Positions 42,521 to 52,262 are shown, counted from the first letter of the stretch. The stretch: 64,000 nt of DNA from Streptomyces violaceoruber (GCF_033406955.1 NZ_CP137734.1:744001-808000), one strand, 5' to 3'. The notes: generated by a model not told the origin, from the letters alone. Numbers and translations are program-made.

Positions 42521-42544
42521 CACCCGCTGTCACGCACCAACTCG
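42521..42544 (-). repeat. Right terminal inverted repeat of the IS element
   Basis: 24 bases ending ACGCACCAACTCG. It is the complement of 41511-41534 except for one transition. Confidence 0.85.
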
Positions 42545-42548
42545 TTAT

Positions 42549-42940
42549 TACTGCAACGGTGTCTGGCCGGCGGTTCCGGAGTACTGCCTTTGCACCCCGG
42601 CCGACCGCAGGCCTTCTTCAGGAAGCCGGTGTCGTCGACGATGAGCACGGCGTCTCGGTCGCCTAGGTGTTCCACGACGTAGTCGCGGACGTCGTCCAGG
42701 ACCTCGTCCGCGTCCCACTCGATCCGGTTCAGCATCCGCTTGGATCCGGTCCGGGCCGCCACGACCGACCTCCTCGGCCAGCGTCCAGCCGTTCTTGCGC
42801 TCCAGCGGAGCAATCAGTCCCCGCATGTAGGCAAGAGCTGACTCGCGCGGCTCCGACCTGTTGAAGCGGTGCACGAACCGCTCATGCAGAGAAGCCAGTT
42901 CACCCGCCCACGATCCGACATCAGCAAGGTCCCCACCCAT
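42549..42940 (-). pseudogene. N-terminal fragment of an IS701-family transposase
   Basis: Translates as LASLHERFVHRFNRSEPRESALAYMRGLIAPLERKNGWTLAEEVG, then in a shifted frame RMLNRIEWDADEVLDDVRDYVVEHLGDRDAVLIVDDTGFLKK, and in a third frame RSAGVQRQYSGTAG. Two frameshifts and loss of the catalytic core make it dead. The IVDDTGF motif carries the first Asp. Confidence 0.8.
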
Positions 42941-42993
42941 AACCACACCAACGACCGACCTGGCCAACAGTCACGACAGACACCGTTGCAGTA
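42549..42993 (-). mobile_element. 445-bp IS701-derived remnant bounded by 17-bp inverted repeats (MITE-like)
   Basis: TACTGCAACGGTGTCTG at 42549-42565 is repeated exactly in inverse at 42977-42993. The interior encodes only the N-terminal third of an IS701-type transposase, reading from right to left and running straight into the left repeat. The simplest reading is an internally deleted IS701 copy that kept both ends. Confidence 0.65.
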
Positions 42994-43058
42994 TTGGACC
43001 GTGTTTTACGTGGTGAGACGTCGTTGAACCCGGCATAGGGCGGGGTACGTGAAGTTGG

Positions 43059-43440
43059 ATTGTTCCGGACGGCCTGTGGGAGACCGCGAAGCCGCTGATC
43101 CCTCCGTCGAAGGTGCGGCCGCGGGGCGGCGGGACGCAGGACACGCCTGACGAGACGCTCTTCGCGGCCATCATCTACGTGTTGGTCAGTGGCTGCGCCT
43201 GGCACGCTTTGCCGCCCTGTTTCGGCACATCGAAGTCGACCGCCCACCGCCGGTTCCTGATCTGGTCGAGAGCTGGCGTCCGGGGCCGCCTCCACGAAGC
43301 CGTGCTGCACCGTCTCGACGACGCCGGCCTCATCGACGTCACCCGCGCCGTCCTCGACACCGCCCATGTCAGGGCCAGAAGGGGGGCGAACACACAGGTC
43401 CGAGCCCCGTGGACCACGTCACCGCCACCGGCACCCGGTG
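43059..43440 (+). pseudogene. N-terminal fragment of an IS5-family transposase
   Basis: Encodes IVPDGLWETAKPLIPPSKVRPRGGGTQ...ETLFAAIIYVLVSGCAWHALP..., then STAHRRFLIWSRAGVRGRLHEAVLHRLDDAGLIDVTRAVLDTAHVRA. This is the standard N-terminal DUF4096/IS5 transposase region up to the first Asp. A frameshift in the G-run near 43385 and truncation follow. The next ~430 bases to 43874 show no intact gene, only a possible HTH relic on the minus strand. Confidence 0.8.
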
Positions 43441-43874
43441 AGGGGCTGTGGTGGTGGCCATCTCGCGGACGAGCGGGTACATCATCATGACGACAGGTTC
43501 GCCTGCGACGGATACCGCACCCGGCGCCCTCCTCTGCGTGGCGCGCGGCAGCCACCTGGACAGCGTGATCGGTGGACGCCGAAGGCGGCGGCGATCTGTT
43601 CTGGCGAGACGCCGGCTCGCGGCTGCGCGTGACCCGCACGACGTTCTTGGTGGAACTTCTTCGGCTACCCGCTTGGGCACTCCGGGCCGCCTCGCAGCAA
43701 ACCAGGTCTGGCATCACCTGTCCGTGTAGCAGTCCCACGCCATCACACGGTGCGTGCGCTGGGCACATGGTTCTGCCAACCGGCCTGAGCAGCGCATTAA
43801 CGGTCGTCTCAGGTTCGCTCAGTAGGAAGTGCGCATCCGCAAAAGGGATGCAATTCGCATGTAGGAGGCTAGTG

Positions 43875-46025
43875 ATGGCAGTCAATGCAGCGCCGTCCGG
43901 GAAAGCGCCGGCCGGTCGCTTGGCAGGCCGGTGGGTGCCATGGTTGGTGATAGGCCTGTGGCTGGTGCTGGCTGCGGGCATGGTGCCGCTGAGCGGGAAG
44001 TTGAGTTCGGTCACCACCGACAGCGCCGTGGACACGCTGCCGGCCGGTGCCGAGTCCACCAAGGTGGCGGCGCTGGACGACAGTCTCCCCGGTGGTGAGG
44101 ACAGCACGTTCGTCTTCGTGTACCACCGGGCCGAGGGGCTGACGGCCGCCGACCGCACGGCGGTTCAGCGTCACTACGACACCCTTGCCAAGCGATACCC
44201 GGCGAAGACGACGGAGGCGGGCGACGAGGACGACGAAGGCTCACCGACGAGCCTTTCCACCGACCGCAAGGCGATGACCTTCACCCTCGATGTGAGCTCG
44301 GTCTACGGCCCACCGGAGGAGCTCGTCGGCCCGTTGCGTGACGCCGCGAAGGACCGCCCCTCCGGGCTGGAACTCGAGGTGACGGGACCGGGCGCGATCG
44401 ACGGTGACATGGATGCCGTTTTCGACGGCATAGACGAGCAGGTCCTCCTCACCACCATCGCCGTCGTCACGCTCCTGCTGATCCTTACCTATCGCAGCCC
44501 GGTGTTGTGGATCATCCCGCTGGTGGCCGTCGGTGCGGCCGCACTGACCTCGATGGGGACCGTATACCTGCTCGTCAAGGGCTTCGGCATCGTGGTCAAC
44601 GACCAGAACTCGGCGCTGCTGACGATTTTGGTGTTCGGCGTGGGAACGGACTACGCGCTGTTGCTCATCGCCCGATATCGAGAGGCACTGCACCACCATG
44701 AGAACGTCCGGGGCGCGATGGTCCACGCGCTGCGTGGCGCGGCGCCGGCCATCGTCGCGTCCGCGGCCACCGTCGTCTCGGGTCTGCTGTGTCTGCTCGT
44801 CGCGGACCTGAACAGCACCAGTGGGTTGGGTCCGATCGGTGCGGCCGGCATCCTGTGCGCGCTGGTGGCCATGCTGACGCTGTTCCCGGCGGTGCTCGTG
44901 GTGCTCGGCAGGCGGATCTTCTGGCCGGCCGTCCCGCGGTTCAGCACGGCCGTGGAGGAGAAGCCGGGGCTGTGGGGACGGCTCGGCACCGCCATCAACC
45001 GCCGCCGGTGGGTGGCGACGCTCGGCTCGTTCGGAGTCCTCGGCGTGCTCGCCCTGGGGCTGGCGGGCAACACTACCGCCTTGCGGGAACAGGACCAGTT
45101 CCTGTCCGTGCCGGAGTCGGTCACCGGCTTCACCGTTCTGCGCGAGCACTTCCCGGAGCTCGGCGGCCAGCCGCTGACGGTCTTCACGCGTCCGGCGCAG
45201 CAGGAGAAAGTGCTCGACGTCGTAGAGGACACCCGCGGCGTGGCCTTGGCCGTCCCGGAGGAGACCGTCGGTGGCTGGGCCAACATCTCCGTGTTCCCGA
45301 AGGACGCGCCGGACACCGCCGCGGAGTACGACACGATCAAGCGGGTGCGCACCGCCGTGCACATGGTGAGCGGGGCGGAGGCGATCGTCGGCGGGCCGAG
45401 CGCGGAGAACCTCGACACCGAGGTGACCACCAGGCGTGACGAGAAGCTGGTGATCCCGCTGGTGCTCGTCGTCGTCCTGATCATCCTCGGGCTGCTGCTG
45501 CGCGCGGTCCTGGCCCCGCTGGTCCTGATGGCCACCGTGGTCGTCTCATTCGCCGCGGCCTTCGGCGGCAGCGTGTTCGTCTTCGACACGATCCTTGGGT
45601 TCAAGGGTGTCGACTATTCGGTGCCGCTGCTGGCGTTCCTGTTCCTGGTGGCGCTCGGCGTCGACTACAACATCTTCCTGGCCAGCAGAGCCCGGCAGGA
45701 GACCATGCGCCTAGGTGCCAGAGAGGGCATGCTCAAAGCCCTCTCGGCCACCGGTGGCGTCATCACCTCGGCAGGCCTGGTCCTGGCGGCCACATTCGGG
45801 GTCCTCGTCACACTTCCGCTGGTGATGCTGGTCGAGGTCGGCTTCCTGGTGGCCTTCGGCGTGCTGCTCGATGCCCTGCTGGTGCGGTCGGTCCTGGTGC
45901 CCGCCCTCACCTTGCTAATCGGTCGGCGGATGTGGTGGCCGAGCCGGTTGTCCCGTCCAGCGGCGGAGCTGCCGGACGGTCGACAGCCGCTCGCCGGCAA
46001 GGAGGAGTCCGCGCTGCAACGGTGA
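43875..46025 (+). CDS. MMPL/RND-superfamily membrane exporter, copy 2
   Basis: 716 residues: TM1 WLVIGLWLVLAAGMVPLSG, an extracytoplasmic domain, the MMPL signature GVGTDYALLLIARYREAL, a second domain, and GVDYNIFLASRARQETM in the second half. Only distantly similar to the exporter at 32647. AGGAGG lies six bases before the ATG at 43875. Its leader contains GCATCC-N7-GGATGC (43833-43851), a possible operator. It converges on a two-component system that may control it. Confidence 0.92.
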   Translation: MAVNAAPSGKAPAGRLAGRWVPWLVIGLWLVLAAGMVPLSGKLSSVTTDSAVDTLPAGAESTKVAALDDSLPGGEDSTFVFVYHRAEGLTAADRTAVQRHYDTLAKRYPAKTTEAGDEDDEGSPTSLSTDRKAMTFTLDVSSVYGPPEELVGPLRDAAKDRPSGLELEVTGPGAIDGDMDAVFDGIDEQVLLTTIAVVTLLLILTYRSPVLWIIPLVAVGAAALTSMGTVYLLVKGFGIVVNDQNSALLTILVFGVGTDYALLLIARYREALHHHENVRGAMVHALRGAAPAIVASAATVVSGLLCLLVADLNSTSGLGPIGAAGILCALVAMLTLFPAVLVVLGRRIFWPAVPRFSTAVEEKPGLWGRLGTAINRRRWVATLGSFGVLGVLALGLAGNTTALREQDQFLSVPESVTGFTVLREHFPELGGQPLTVFTRPAQQEKVLDVVEDTRGVALAVPEETVGGWANISVFPKDAPDTAAEYDTIKRVRTAVHMVSGAEAIVGGPSAENLDTEVTTRRDEKLVIPLVLVVVLIILGLLLRAVLAPLVLMATVVVSFAAAFGGSVFVFDTILGFKGVDYSVPLLAFLFLVALGVDYNIFLASRARQETMRLGAREGMLKALSATGGVITSAGLVLAATFGVLVTLPLVMLVEVGFLVAFGVLLDALLVRSVLVPALTLLIGRRMWWPSRLSRPAAELPDGRQPLAGKEESALQR

Positions 46026-46241
46026 GCGCGCCGGCACGGACGAGATCCGGGACGCGGCTCCAGGCCTCGTCCCGGATCCTTTTCGTGGGCCCGACGGTCG
46101 CCGTCCTCTGGTCTGCGCCACGCGCCGGGGCTGAGGCCGGCGCATCGCGGTGTCCTGCACCGGTGAGGTGCCGCGGGGAGGGCAAGGGGGGCATGGCCGA
46201 GGGCCACCGTCCCTTGTCCCGCGCCGCGCCGCCGGGGCGGG

Positions 46242-47693
46242 TCAGGACGTCGCGGTGTCCTCCCCTGTGGTGGGCCGCGCGATAGGGGTGGGCGAGGCCG
46301 CGGCCGGCAGGACGACCCGAAGCAGCGCGCCACCGCGTGCGGAGCGGGCGACGGTGGCCCTGCCGGCGTGGGCGTCGACGACCCGCTGCACGATCGACAG
46401 CCCCAGACCGGATCCTGGCAATCCCCGGGCGCTGTCGGCACGGTAGAACCGGTCGAACAGCCGCGGTATGTCGGCGGCGTCGATACCCGGCCCGCCGTCG
46501 TCGACCTCGAGCACCACCGACTCCCCCTCTGTACGAAGCCGGACCTGGACCGGCTGGTCGGCGGGGGACCACTTGCCGGCGTTGTCGATGAGGTTGAGCA
46601 CCGCTCGCTCGAGCGCAGCGGGGCGCCCGTTCACCCACACGGAGGTGACGTCGAGCGCGACCTCGATGTCGGGCATGCGGGATTCCGCCCGGGTCGCGGC
46701 GGCCGCCACCACATCGGCGAAGTCGAGCACCTCGGTGCTCTCGTCGCTGACGTCACCGCGCGCCAGGTCGGTCAGCTCGGCGACCAGGGTGCTCAACTCG
46801 GCCACCTGGGCGCCGAGATCGTTGAGCAGCCGGGTGCGGCTCTCCGCCGGCAGTGCGCTGTCCAGGGTGCCGCGCCGATCGAGCCGGATCAGCAGCTCGA
46901 CGTTGAGGCGCAGGCTGGTGAGCGGGGTCTTGAGCTCGTGGGCGGCGTCCTCGGCGAGCAGCCGCTGGGCCTGCCGGGAGTCTCGGAGCGCGGCGAGCAT
47001 GTCGTTGATCGACTGGATCAGCCGCCGGATCTCCCCACCGCCCTCGTCCGGGATGTCGGCGTCGAGCTCGCGGGTGTGCGCGACACGTACCGCGGCGGAG
47101 GTCAGCCGGTCGATCGGTGCCAGCCCGGTCCGCGCCACAGTCCGCCCGACAAGTGCGCCGCCGGCCACGCAGAGCAGACCGATCAGCAGCATGCCGAACC
47201 CGAACTGGTTGACCGGACCGTCGTCCACGGCGCGGGCCACCTGGACCGCGCCGTCGCCCGCCCGCAGTGTGTAGATGGCGTAGCCTTCTTCGTCGCCGCC
47301 GTTCGACTCCAACAGGTCGGCCGACGTGCCCCGCGCCACGCGCCCGGCGTTCTCGCTGACCGGAGGCAGCACGGGTTGGCCGGCCGGCGTCCGGATCGAG
47401 CCGTCGGGCAGGATGACCCGCACCAGCCGGCCGGATCCGGGATACGGCGGCAACTCAACCCGCGCCGGACCGGCGCGCTCCGCGTTCGCCGCCAGGACGC
47501 GGGCATCGGCGCGCAGCTGTTCCTCGACTGTGTCCCGCAGCTGCCAGGCCAACAGCTCGCTGGCCACCTGGAAGGCCACGAACACACTGACCGCGATGGC
47601 CGTCGCCGCGATCACCGTCAGCCTCGCCCGCAGGGACCGCCGACGCCACCATCGAATCAGCCGGCGCGGCCCCCGGCCGGCGGTTCTGCTCAC
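46242..47693 (-). CDS. Sensor histidine kinase (MprB-like, EnvZ/OmpR class)
   Basis: 483 residues. TM1 is at about 25-45, then a periplasmic sensor region of about 120 residues, TM2 ([19 protein letters not shown]), a HAMP linker, H-box [20 protein letters not shown]-box [11 protein letters not shown], and G-boxes VDDGGPGI and GSGLGLSIV. All catalytic boxes are intact. The GTG at 47693 overlaps the regulator stop. Convergent with MMPL copy 2, a plausible target. Confidence 0.92.
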   Translation of the reverse strand: MSRTAGRGPRRLIRWWRRRSLRARLTVIAATAIAVSVFVAFQVASELLAWQLRDTVEEQLRADARVLAANAERAGPARVELPPYPGSGRLVRVILPDGSIRTPAGQPVLPPVSENAGRVARGTSADLLESNGGDEEGYAIYTLRAGDGAVQVARAVDDGPVNQFGFGMLLIGLLCVAGGALVGRTVARTGLAPIDRLTSAAVRVAHTRELDADIPDEGGGEIRRLIQSINDMLAALRDSRQAQRLLAEDAAHELKTPLTSLRLNVELLIRLDRRGTLDSALPAESRTRLLNDLGAQVAELSTLVAELTDLARGDVSDESTEVLDFADVVAAAATRAESRMPDIEVALDVTSVWVNGRPAALERAVLNLIDNAGKWSPADQPVQVRLRTEGESVVLEVDDGGPGIDAADIPRLFDRFYRADSARGLPGSGLGLSIVQRVVDAHAGRATVARSARGGALLRVVLPAAASPTPIARPTTGEDTATS

Positions 47694-48382
47694 GGAGGGG
47701 TCTCCCGCAACGTGTATCCCAGGCCACGCACGGTGTAGATCAATCGCGGTTCACCCTCCGCCTCCATCTTGCGGCGCAGATAGCTCACGTAAACCTGAAG
47801 ATTGTTGGCGGTGGAGCTCACACCGAAGCCCCAGATCGCCTCGAACAGCGCGTCGCGGGTCAAGACCCGGGTCGCGTTGCACAAGAGGACCTCCAGGAGG
47901 GAGAACTCGGTCCGGGTCAGGTGCAGTGGCCGCCTGCCCCGCCACGCCTCGAACCTGTCGGAGTCGAGCCGGACGTCGGAGAACGACAGGATGTGCGACT
48001 CCTCGTCGGCCGGCGTGCGCCGGCGCAGCAGGGCCCGCACCCGGGCCAGCAACTCCTCGGTGGCGAACGGCTTGGGCAGGTAGTCGTCGGCACCTGCGTC
48101 CAGCCCCGTGACCCGGTCGGAGACCTGGTCACGGGCGGTCAGCATCAGCACCGGCAGATCCCGGCCCGCGGCCCGCAATCGCCGGCAGGTCTCCAACCCG
48201 CCGAGGCGGGGCATCATCACGTCGAGAAGCAGCAGATCCAGAGTGTCACCGTCGGCCCCACCGACCTCGTCGAGCACGGCGAAACCGTTGGCGACGGTGC
48301 TGGTGTCGTAACCCTCGACCTGGAGCACCCGCTCCAGTGACGCACGGATGGCCGCGTCGTCGTCCGCGATCATGATTCGCAC
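47690..48382 (-). CDS. OmpR-family response regulator (MprA-like)
   Basis: 230 residues. Receiver residues are the DD pair in [10 protein letters not shown] in [13 protein letters not shown] near 48, and K in DYLPKPF; the C-terminal winged helix ends [15 protein letters not shown]. Start GTG 48382 is preferred because GGAAGGGGG lies upstream and MIADDD follows immediately. It is coupled to the kinase by a four-base GTGA overlap. Confidence 0.92.
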   Translation of the reverse strand: MRIMIADDDAAIRASLERVLQVEGYDTSTVANGFAVLDEVGGADGDTLDLLLLDVMMPRLGGLETCRRLRAAGRDLPVLMLTARDQVSDRVTGLDAGADDYLPKPFATEELLARVRALLRRRTPADEESHILSFSDVRLDSDRFEAWRGRRPLHLTRTEFSLLEVLLCNATRVLTRDALFEAIWGFGVSSTANNLQVYVSYLRRKMEAEGEPRLIYTVRGLGYTLRETPP

Positions 48383-48629
48383 GCCGGCCCGCCCCCTTCC
48401 GGTCAATGTTTTTGCCGCTCATTGTCCCCGATCAACCTGAGACCAGGATTAGACATCGCTGGGGAGGGACCGCTCTTACGGATACCGAGGCGCGTGACTC
48501 TCAGCCCAGGGGAGACCCGGCGACCGGATCAAGCAGTAGGTCCTCGACGGCGATGATGTCGCTGACGTCGAAGCCCGGCATGTCCGCCTCCAGTTCGGGG
48601 CTCAGCAGGTATGCGGCGGCGAACGCGGC

Positions 48630-48765
48630 GGGGTGTGGAAGATCCCGAACATGCACAGCAGGAGCAGGAGTACGGGGCCGTTTCCGTAATCCAGGGCGGC
48701 GAGGCCGTAGCCGCACACCACGCCGATGACGGTGCCCGCCAGCCGCTGGGGCCGGTATGAGGTCC
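48630..48765 (-). pseudogene. Remnant of an FUSC-like membrane protein
   Basis: Minus-strand translation RPQRLAGTVIGVVCGYGLAALDYGNGPVLLLLLCMFGIFH resembles the C-terminal membrane half of fusaric-acid-resistance-like transporters. It is cut off on both sides. An adjacent 43-residue frame ending at 48501 (FAAAYLLSPELEADMPGFDVSDI) is from another, unidentified source. Confidence 0.45.
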
Positions 48766-48805
48766 GAGTTGCCCTCCCGCGCCGCCCTAGGCGGTTTCGT
48801 TTGGG

Positions 48806-49010
48806 TCAGCGGGCGGACCAGAAGAAGATGCCGACGATGTGGAGTCCGGCGAGATGGACGGTCGCGGTCTTCTCGTAGCGGGTGGCGATGCCGCGCCACT
48901 GCTTCAGGCGGTTGATGCACCGCTCGACGGTGTTGCGCTGCTTGTATGCCTCGCGGTCGAAGGCCGGTGGTCTGCCTCCCACCTGTCCGCGCTGCCGCCG
49001 GCTGGCCTGC
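48806..49010 (-). pseudogene. C-terminal fragment of an IS5-family transposase
   Basis: Encodes FDREAYKQRNTVERCINRLKQWRGIATRYEKTATVHLAGLHIVGIFFWSAR and a stop, the standard C-terminus with the catalytic Glu in TVER. The end motif GGCGGTTTCGTTT lies just beyond the stop (about 48790). The rest of the element is missing. Confidence 0.85.
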
Positions 49011-49299
49011 TGGGCCTATCTGCCAGATCGGTACTCCCTGGCCTCTACAGTCGCCGTCTCGCGTGACCTTCGCGTTCGCAAGGTCGATACTGCCCCTGGA
49101 GGACTCACGCAGGTCTGTAGTCGGCTTGCTGCGAAGACCCGACGACACGTCACCAAAGTCAGCATTGAGTCAGCATCAGTACTGCCAGAACCCGCATACG
49201 ACCGGCACGGACCGCCAAGATCACGAACCATCCACTCCTACTCTGACCAGCGAAGAAACAGCTCAGAAGCCCAACTGCTAATCTGCCTAGGAGATACCC
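49011..49299. other. AT-richer intergenic stretch before dhaK
   Basis: About 290 bases with no supported gene. They carry the dhaK promoter and leader, but no box could be assigned. Base composition is lower in G+C than the operon behind it. Confidence 0.5.
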
Positions 49300-50292
49300 T
49301 TGAGGATGCTCATCAACGTCCCCGAGACCGTCGTCGCGGATGCGCTGCGCGGTATGGCCGCCGCCCATCCCGAGTTGACCGTGGACGTCGAGAACCGGGT
49401 GATCGTGCGGCGGGACGCCCCCGTGTCCGGGGAGGTGGCCCTGGTGTCGGGGGGCGGCTCCGGGCACGAGCCGCTGCACGGCGGGTTCGTGGGCCCCGGG
49501 ATGCTGACGGCCGCCTGTCCGGGCGAGGTGTTCACCTCGCCGGTGCCGGACCAGATGGTGCGGGCCGCGGCGGCCGTGAACAGCGGGGCCGGGGTGCTCT
49601 TCGTCGTCAAGAACTACACCGGTGACGTGCTCAACTTCGACATGGCCGCCGAGCTGGCCGAGGACGAGGGCATCCAGGTCGCGAAGGTGCTGGTCAACGA
49701 CGATGTGGCGGTGACGGACAGCCTCTACACGGCCGGGCGGCGCGGCACGGGGGCGACCCTGTTCGTCGAGAAGATCGCCGGGGCGGCGGCGCGGGAGGGG
49801 CGGCCCCTGGAGCAGGTGGAGGCGATCGCCCGCCGGGTCAACGAGAGCTCGCGCAGTTTCGGGGTGGCGCTGAGCGCCGTCACGACGCCGGCCAAGGGCA
49901 GCCCCACCTTCGACCTCCCGTCCGGGGAGCTGGAGCTGGGCATCGGCATCCACGGGGAGCCCGGCCGGGAGCGGCGGCCGATGATGACCTCCGGCGAGAT
50001 CGCCGAGGCCGCCGTGGACGCGGTGCTGACCGACCTCGGCCCGCGCAACCCCGTCCTGGTCCTGGTCAACGGCATGGGCGCGACGCCGCTCCTCGAGCTG
50101 TACGGCTTCAACGCCGAGGTGCAGCGGGTGCTCGGCGAGCGCGGCGTGGCCGTCGCCCGCACCCTCGTCGGCAACTACGTCACCTCCCTCGACATGGCCG
50201 GCGCCTCGGTCACCCTGTGCGAGATCGACGAGGAGCTGCTCGGGCTGTGGGACGCGCCGGTCAGTACCCCGGGTCTGCGGTGGGGCATGTGA
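49300..50292 (+). CDS. dhaK: Dihydroxyacetone kinase subunit DhaK
   Basis: 330 residues. SGGGSGHEPLHGGFVG (about 50-65) and the later IGIHGEPGRERR, whose His binds dihydroxyacetone covalently, are diagnostic. DhaK presents the substrate to DhaL-ADP. TTG 49300 is accepted because AGGAGA lies six bases before it and the family N-terminus reads xRMLINV; ATG 49306 is the alternative. First gene of dhaKLM. Confidence 0.93.
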   Translation: MRMLINVPETVVADALRGMAAAHPELTVDVENRVIVRRDAPVSGEVALVSGGGSGHEPLHGGFVGPGMLTAACPGEVFTSPVPDQMVRAAAAVNSGAGVLFVVKNYTGDVLNFDMAAELAEDEGIQVAKVLVNDDVAVTDSLYTAGRRGTGATLFVEKIAGAAAREGRPLEQVEAIARRVNESSRSFGVALSAVTTPAKGSPTFDLPSGELELGIGIHGEPGRERRPMMTSGEIAEAAVDAVLTDLGPRNPVLVLVNGMGATPLLELYGFNAEVQRVLGERGVAVARTLVGNYVTSLDMAGASVTLCEIDEELLGLWDAPVSTPGLRWGM

Positions 50293-50341
50293 CGGCCGAC
50301 GGGGGAAGAATCGCGACGTACCTACCAGGCAAGGAGATCCT

Positions 50342-50941
50342 GTGCTCGACGCCGATTTCTTCCGCCGTTGGATGACGGCGGCCACCGTGCTGGTCGACCG
50401 CGAGGCGGACCGCCTCACCGCCCTCGACTCGCCCATCGGCGATGCCGACCACGGCAGCAATCTCCAGCGCGGCTTCACGGCGGTGGCCGCCACGCTGGAG
50501 AAGGAGGCGCCCGACACTCCCGGCGCCGTCCTGATCCTCGCCGGGCGGCAGCTCATCTCCACGGTCGGCGGTGCCTCGGGGCCGCTGTACGGGACGCTGC
50601 TGCGCCGTACCGGCAAGGCGCTCGGGGACTCCCCCGAGGTGAGCGCGGATCAGCTGGCCGAGGCCCTGCGGGCGGGCGTGGACGCGGTCCGCACGCTCGG
50701 CGGTGCGGCCCCGGGCGACAAGACGATGGTCGACGCCCTGGTGCCCGCCGTGGAGGCCCTGGGCGACTCGTTCGCGGCGGCCCGCACGGCGGCCGTCGAG
50801 GGGGCCGAGGCGACCACGCCGTTGCAGGCCCGCAAGGGCAGGGCGAGCTATCTGGGCGAGCGCAGCATCGGGCACCAGGACCCGGGGGCGACCTCGTCCG
50901 CGCTGCTCTTCGTGGCGCTGGAGGAGACGGCCGGTGAGTGA
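50342..50941 (+). CDS. dhaL: Dihydroxyacetone kinase ADP-binding subunit DhaL
   Basis: 199 residues. DSPIGDADHGSNLQRGF (about 24-40) carries the Asp residues that chelate the two Mg ions of ADP; GGASGPLYGTLL and RKGRASYLGERSIGHQDPGA are also conserved. GTG 50342 follows AAGGAGAT. It ends eight bases inside dhaM. Confidence 0.93.
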   Translation: MLDADFFRRWMTAATVLVDREADRLTALDSPIGDADHGSNLQRGFTAVAATLEKEAPDTPGAVLILAGRQLISTVGGASGPLYGTLLRRTGKALGDSPEVSADQLAEALRAGVDAVRTLGGAAPGDKTMVDALVPAVEALGDSFAAARTAAVEGAEATTPLQARKGRASYLGERSIGHQDPGATSSALLFVALEETAGE

Positions 50942-51344
50942 CGGGAAGCTGGTGGGGATCGTGCTCGTGTCGCACAGCGCCGCGGTCGCCGCGTCGGTGG
51001 CGGAGCTGGCGAAGGCTCTGTCGGGCGGTGCCGGGGCGGTGGCCGTCGCACCGGCGGGCGGCACCGCGTCCGGCGAGTTCGGCACCAGTTCGGAACTGGT
51101 CGCGGCCGCCGCCGCGTCGGTGGACCGGGGCGCCGGGGTCGCCGTCCTCACCGACCTGGGCAGTGCGGTGCTCACCGTCAAGGCGCTGCTCGCCGAGGGT
51201 GACGAACTGCCCGAGAACACCCGTCTGGTGGACGCGCCCTTCGTCGAGGGCGCGGTGGCGGCGGTCGTCACGGCGTCGACGGGCGCCGACCTCGCGGCCG
51301 TGGAGGCGGCGGCCGCGGAGGCGTACTCCTACCGGAAGGTCTGA
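50934..51344 (+). CDS. dhaM: Phosphotransferase subunit DhaM (EIIA-Man-like domain only)
   Basis: 136 residues. The phospho-accepting His is in IVLVSHSAAVA near 14, and GTSSELV and VLTDLGSAVLT are conserved. It receives phosphate from HPr of the PTS and rephosphorylates ADP on DhaL. Only the EIIA-type domain is present, without the HPr and EI domains of the E. coli protein. GTG 50934 overlaps the dhaL end by eight bases. Confidence 0.92.
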   Translation: MSDGKLVGIVLVSHSAAVAASVAELAKALSGGAGAVAVAPAGGTASGEFGTSSELVAAAAASVDRGAGVAVLTDLGSAVLTVKALLAEGDELPENTRLVDAPFVEGAVAAVVTASTGADLAAVEAAAAEAYSYRKV

Positions 51345-51401
51345 AGGCACCGGGAGGCCCGAGGCCCGGGAGGGTCTGGGCGGGAGGCCCCGGCCGCCTG
51401 C

Positions 51402-52262
51402 TCAGCCCCCGTCCACGAACCGCCGTGCCAGCCGCTCCCCCGCCTTCTCGGCCGCGGCCGTGTCGTCGATGGGTTCGACCTGGCTGCCCTTGAAGACGAT
51501 GTAGGTCACGTCGGAGGCCACGCCGCCGCCTTCGGGGTCCGCCGGGATGCCGAGGGAGCGTGCGGCGGCGTAGGAGGCCTCGCCGATGAGGTCGCTCGGG
51601 CCGACGTCGCCGACGACCGCGTACCGCACCCGGTCCCCGTGGACGAGGGCCGCGAGCGATCCGCCGCGTACGCCGTCCTCGCGGTGGTCCCAGGTGTCGC
51701 TGGGCCCGGGCACGACGACGTAGGGCAGGCGTTCGGCGTCCAGCGGGCGGCCGTCGGATCCGGTGTACGCGGTGGCGGGGCTGAAGTGCGGGTCGGTGCC
51801 GCTGTTGCACCGGTCGCCGGGCCGGCCGTCGCAGTCGACGTCCAGGTCGGCCTTCCAGTACATGGCCTCCTTGGTGCCGCAGACCGGGATGTCCGCCGGT
51901 GCTCCGGCGTCGCTGCGGTAGCGCCCGCGCGAGACGGGGTCGCAGTCCCGCACCCGGGCCAGCAGGTCGGCGGCGCGGACGGGGCTCCCGCTCGCGTCCC
52001 GCTGCGCACGGGGCCCGGCCTCCGGGCCGGAGTCCGTCCGCTGCCGCACGTGGGGCGCGGGCTGCCCGGCCGGGACGTGCGGTACGGGGCCGATCCTGAC
52101 TCCGGACCGGTCCGCGCGCAGGGGCCCTGGCCGGTCCGGCGCACCGGGCAGCAGAAGCTGCGCCGGCGGCTCGGGAAGCGGTGGGGGCGGAGCGCCGGGG
52201 AACGTCGTGGGGGCGAGCAGGGCGGCGCTGGCCGCGACCAGTGTCAGCGACTGGACACGCAC
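51402..52262 (-). CDS. Secreted glycoside hydrolase family 75 chitosanase
   Basis: 286 residues. A short signal peptide (LTLVAASAALLAPTTF) precedes a Pro-rich linker of about 60 residues. The catalytic domain follows, with AMYWKADLDVDCDGR (catalytic Asp), THFSPATAY-like segments, VVPGPSDTW, and VVGDVGPSDLIGEASYAAA (catalytic Glu), all GH75 signatures. It cleaves chitosan outside the cell. GTG 52262 follows GAGGAGAGGCC. Confidence 0.88.
   Translation of the reverse strand: MRVQSLTLVAASAALLAPTTFPGAPPPPLPEPPAQLLLPGAPDRPGPLRADRSGVRIGPVPHVPAGQPAPHVRQRTDSGPEAGPRAQRDASGSPVRAADLLARVRDCDPVSRGRYRSDAGAPADIPVCGTKEAMYWKADLDVDCDGRPGDRCNSGTDPHFSPATAYTGSDGRPLDAERLPYVVVPGPSDTWDHREDGVRGGSLAALVHGDRVRYAVVGDVGPSDLIGEASYAAARSLGIPADPEGGGVASDVTYIVFKGSQVEPIDDTAAAEKAGERLARRFVDGG

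Larger units (their letters stand above)
41511..42544 (+). mobile_element. IS element of about 1034 bp (IS5-superfamily-like) with 24-bp inverted repeats
   Basis: The left end CGAGTTGGTGCGTGATAGCGGGTG-type repeat (41511-41534) is matched by its complement at 42521-42544 with a single mismatch. The single frame between them encodes a DDE transposase. Flanks are CTA on the left and TTA on the right, compatible with a short TA-centred target. It abuts the IS701-derived remnant within five bases, so it inserted next to or into it. Confidence 0.85.

Noticed and set aside
43450..43740. Helix-turn-helix-like minus-strand remnant (RAGVSPEQIAAAFGVHRS)
   Set aside because: Too short and frame-broken to assign to a resolvase or transposase with any confidence.
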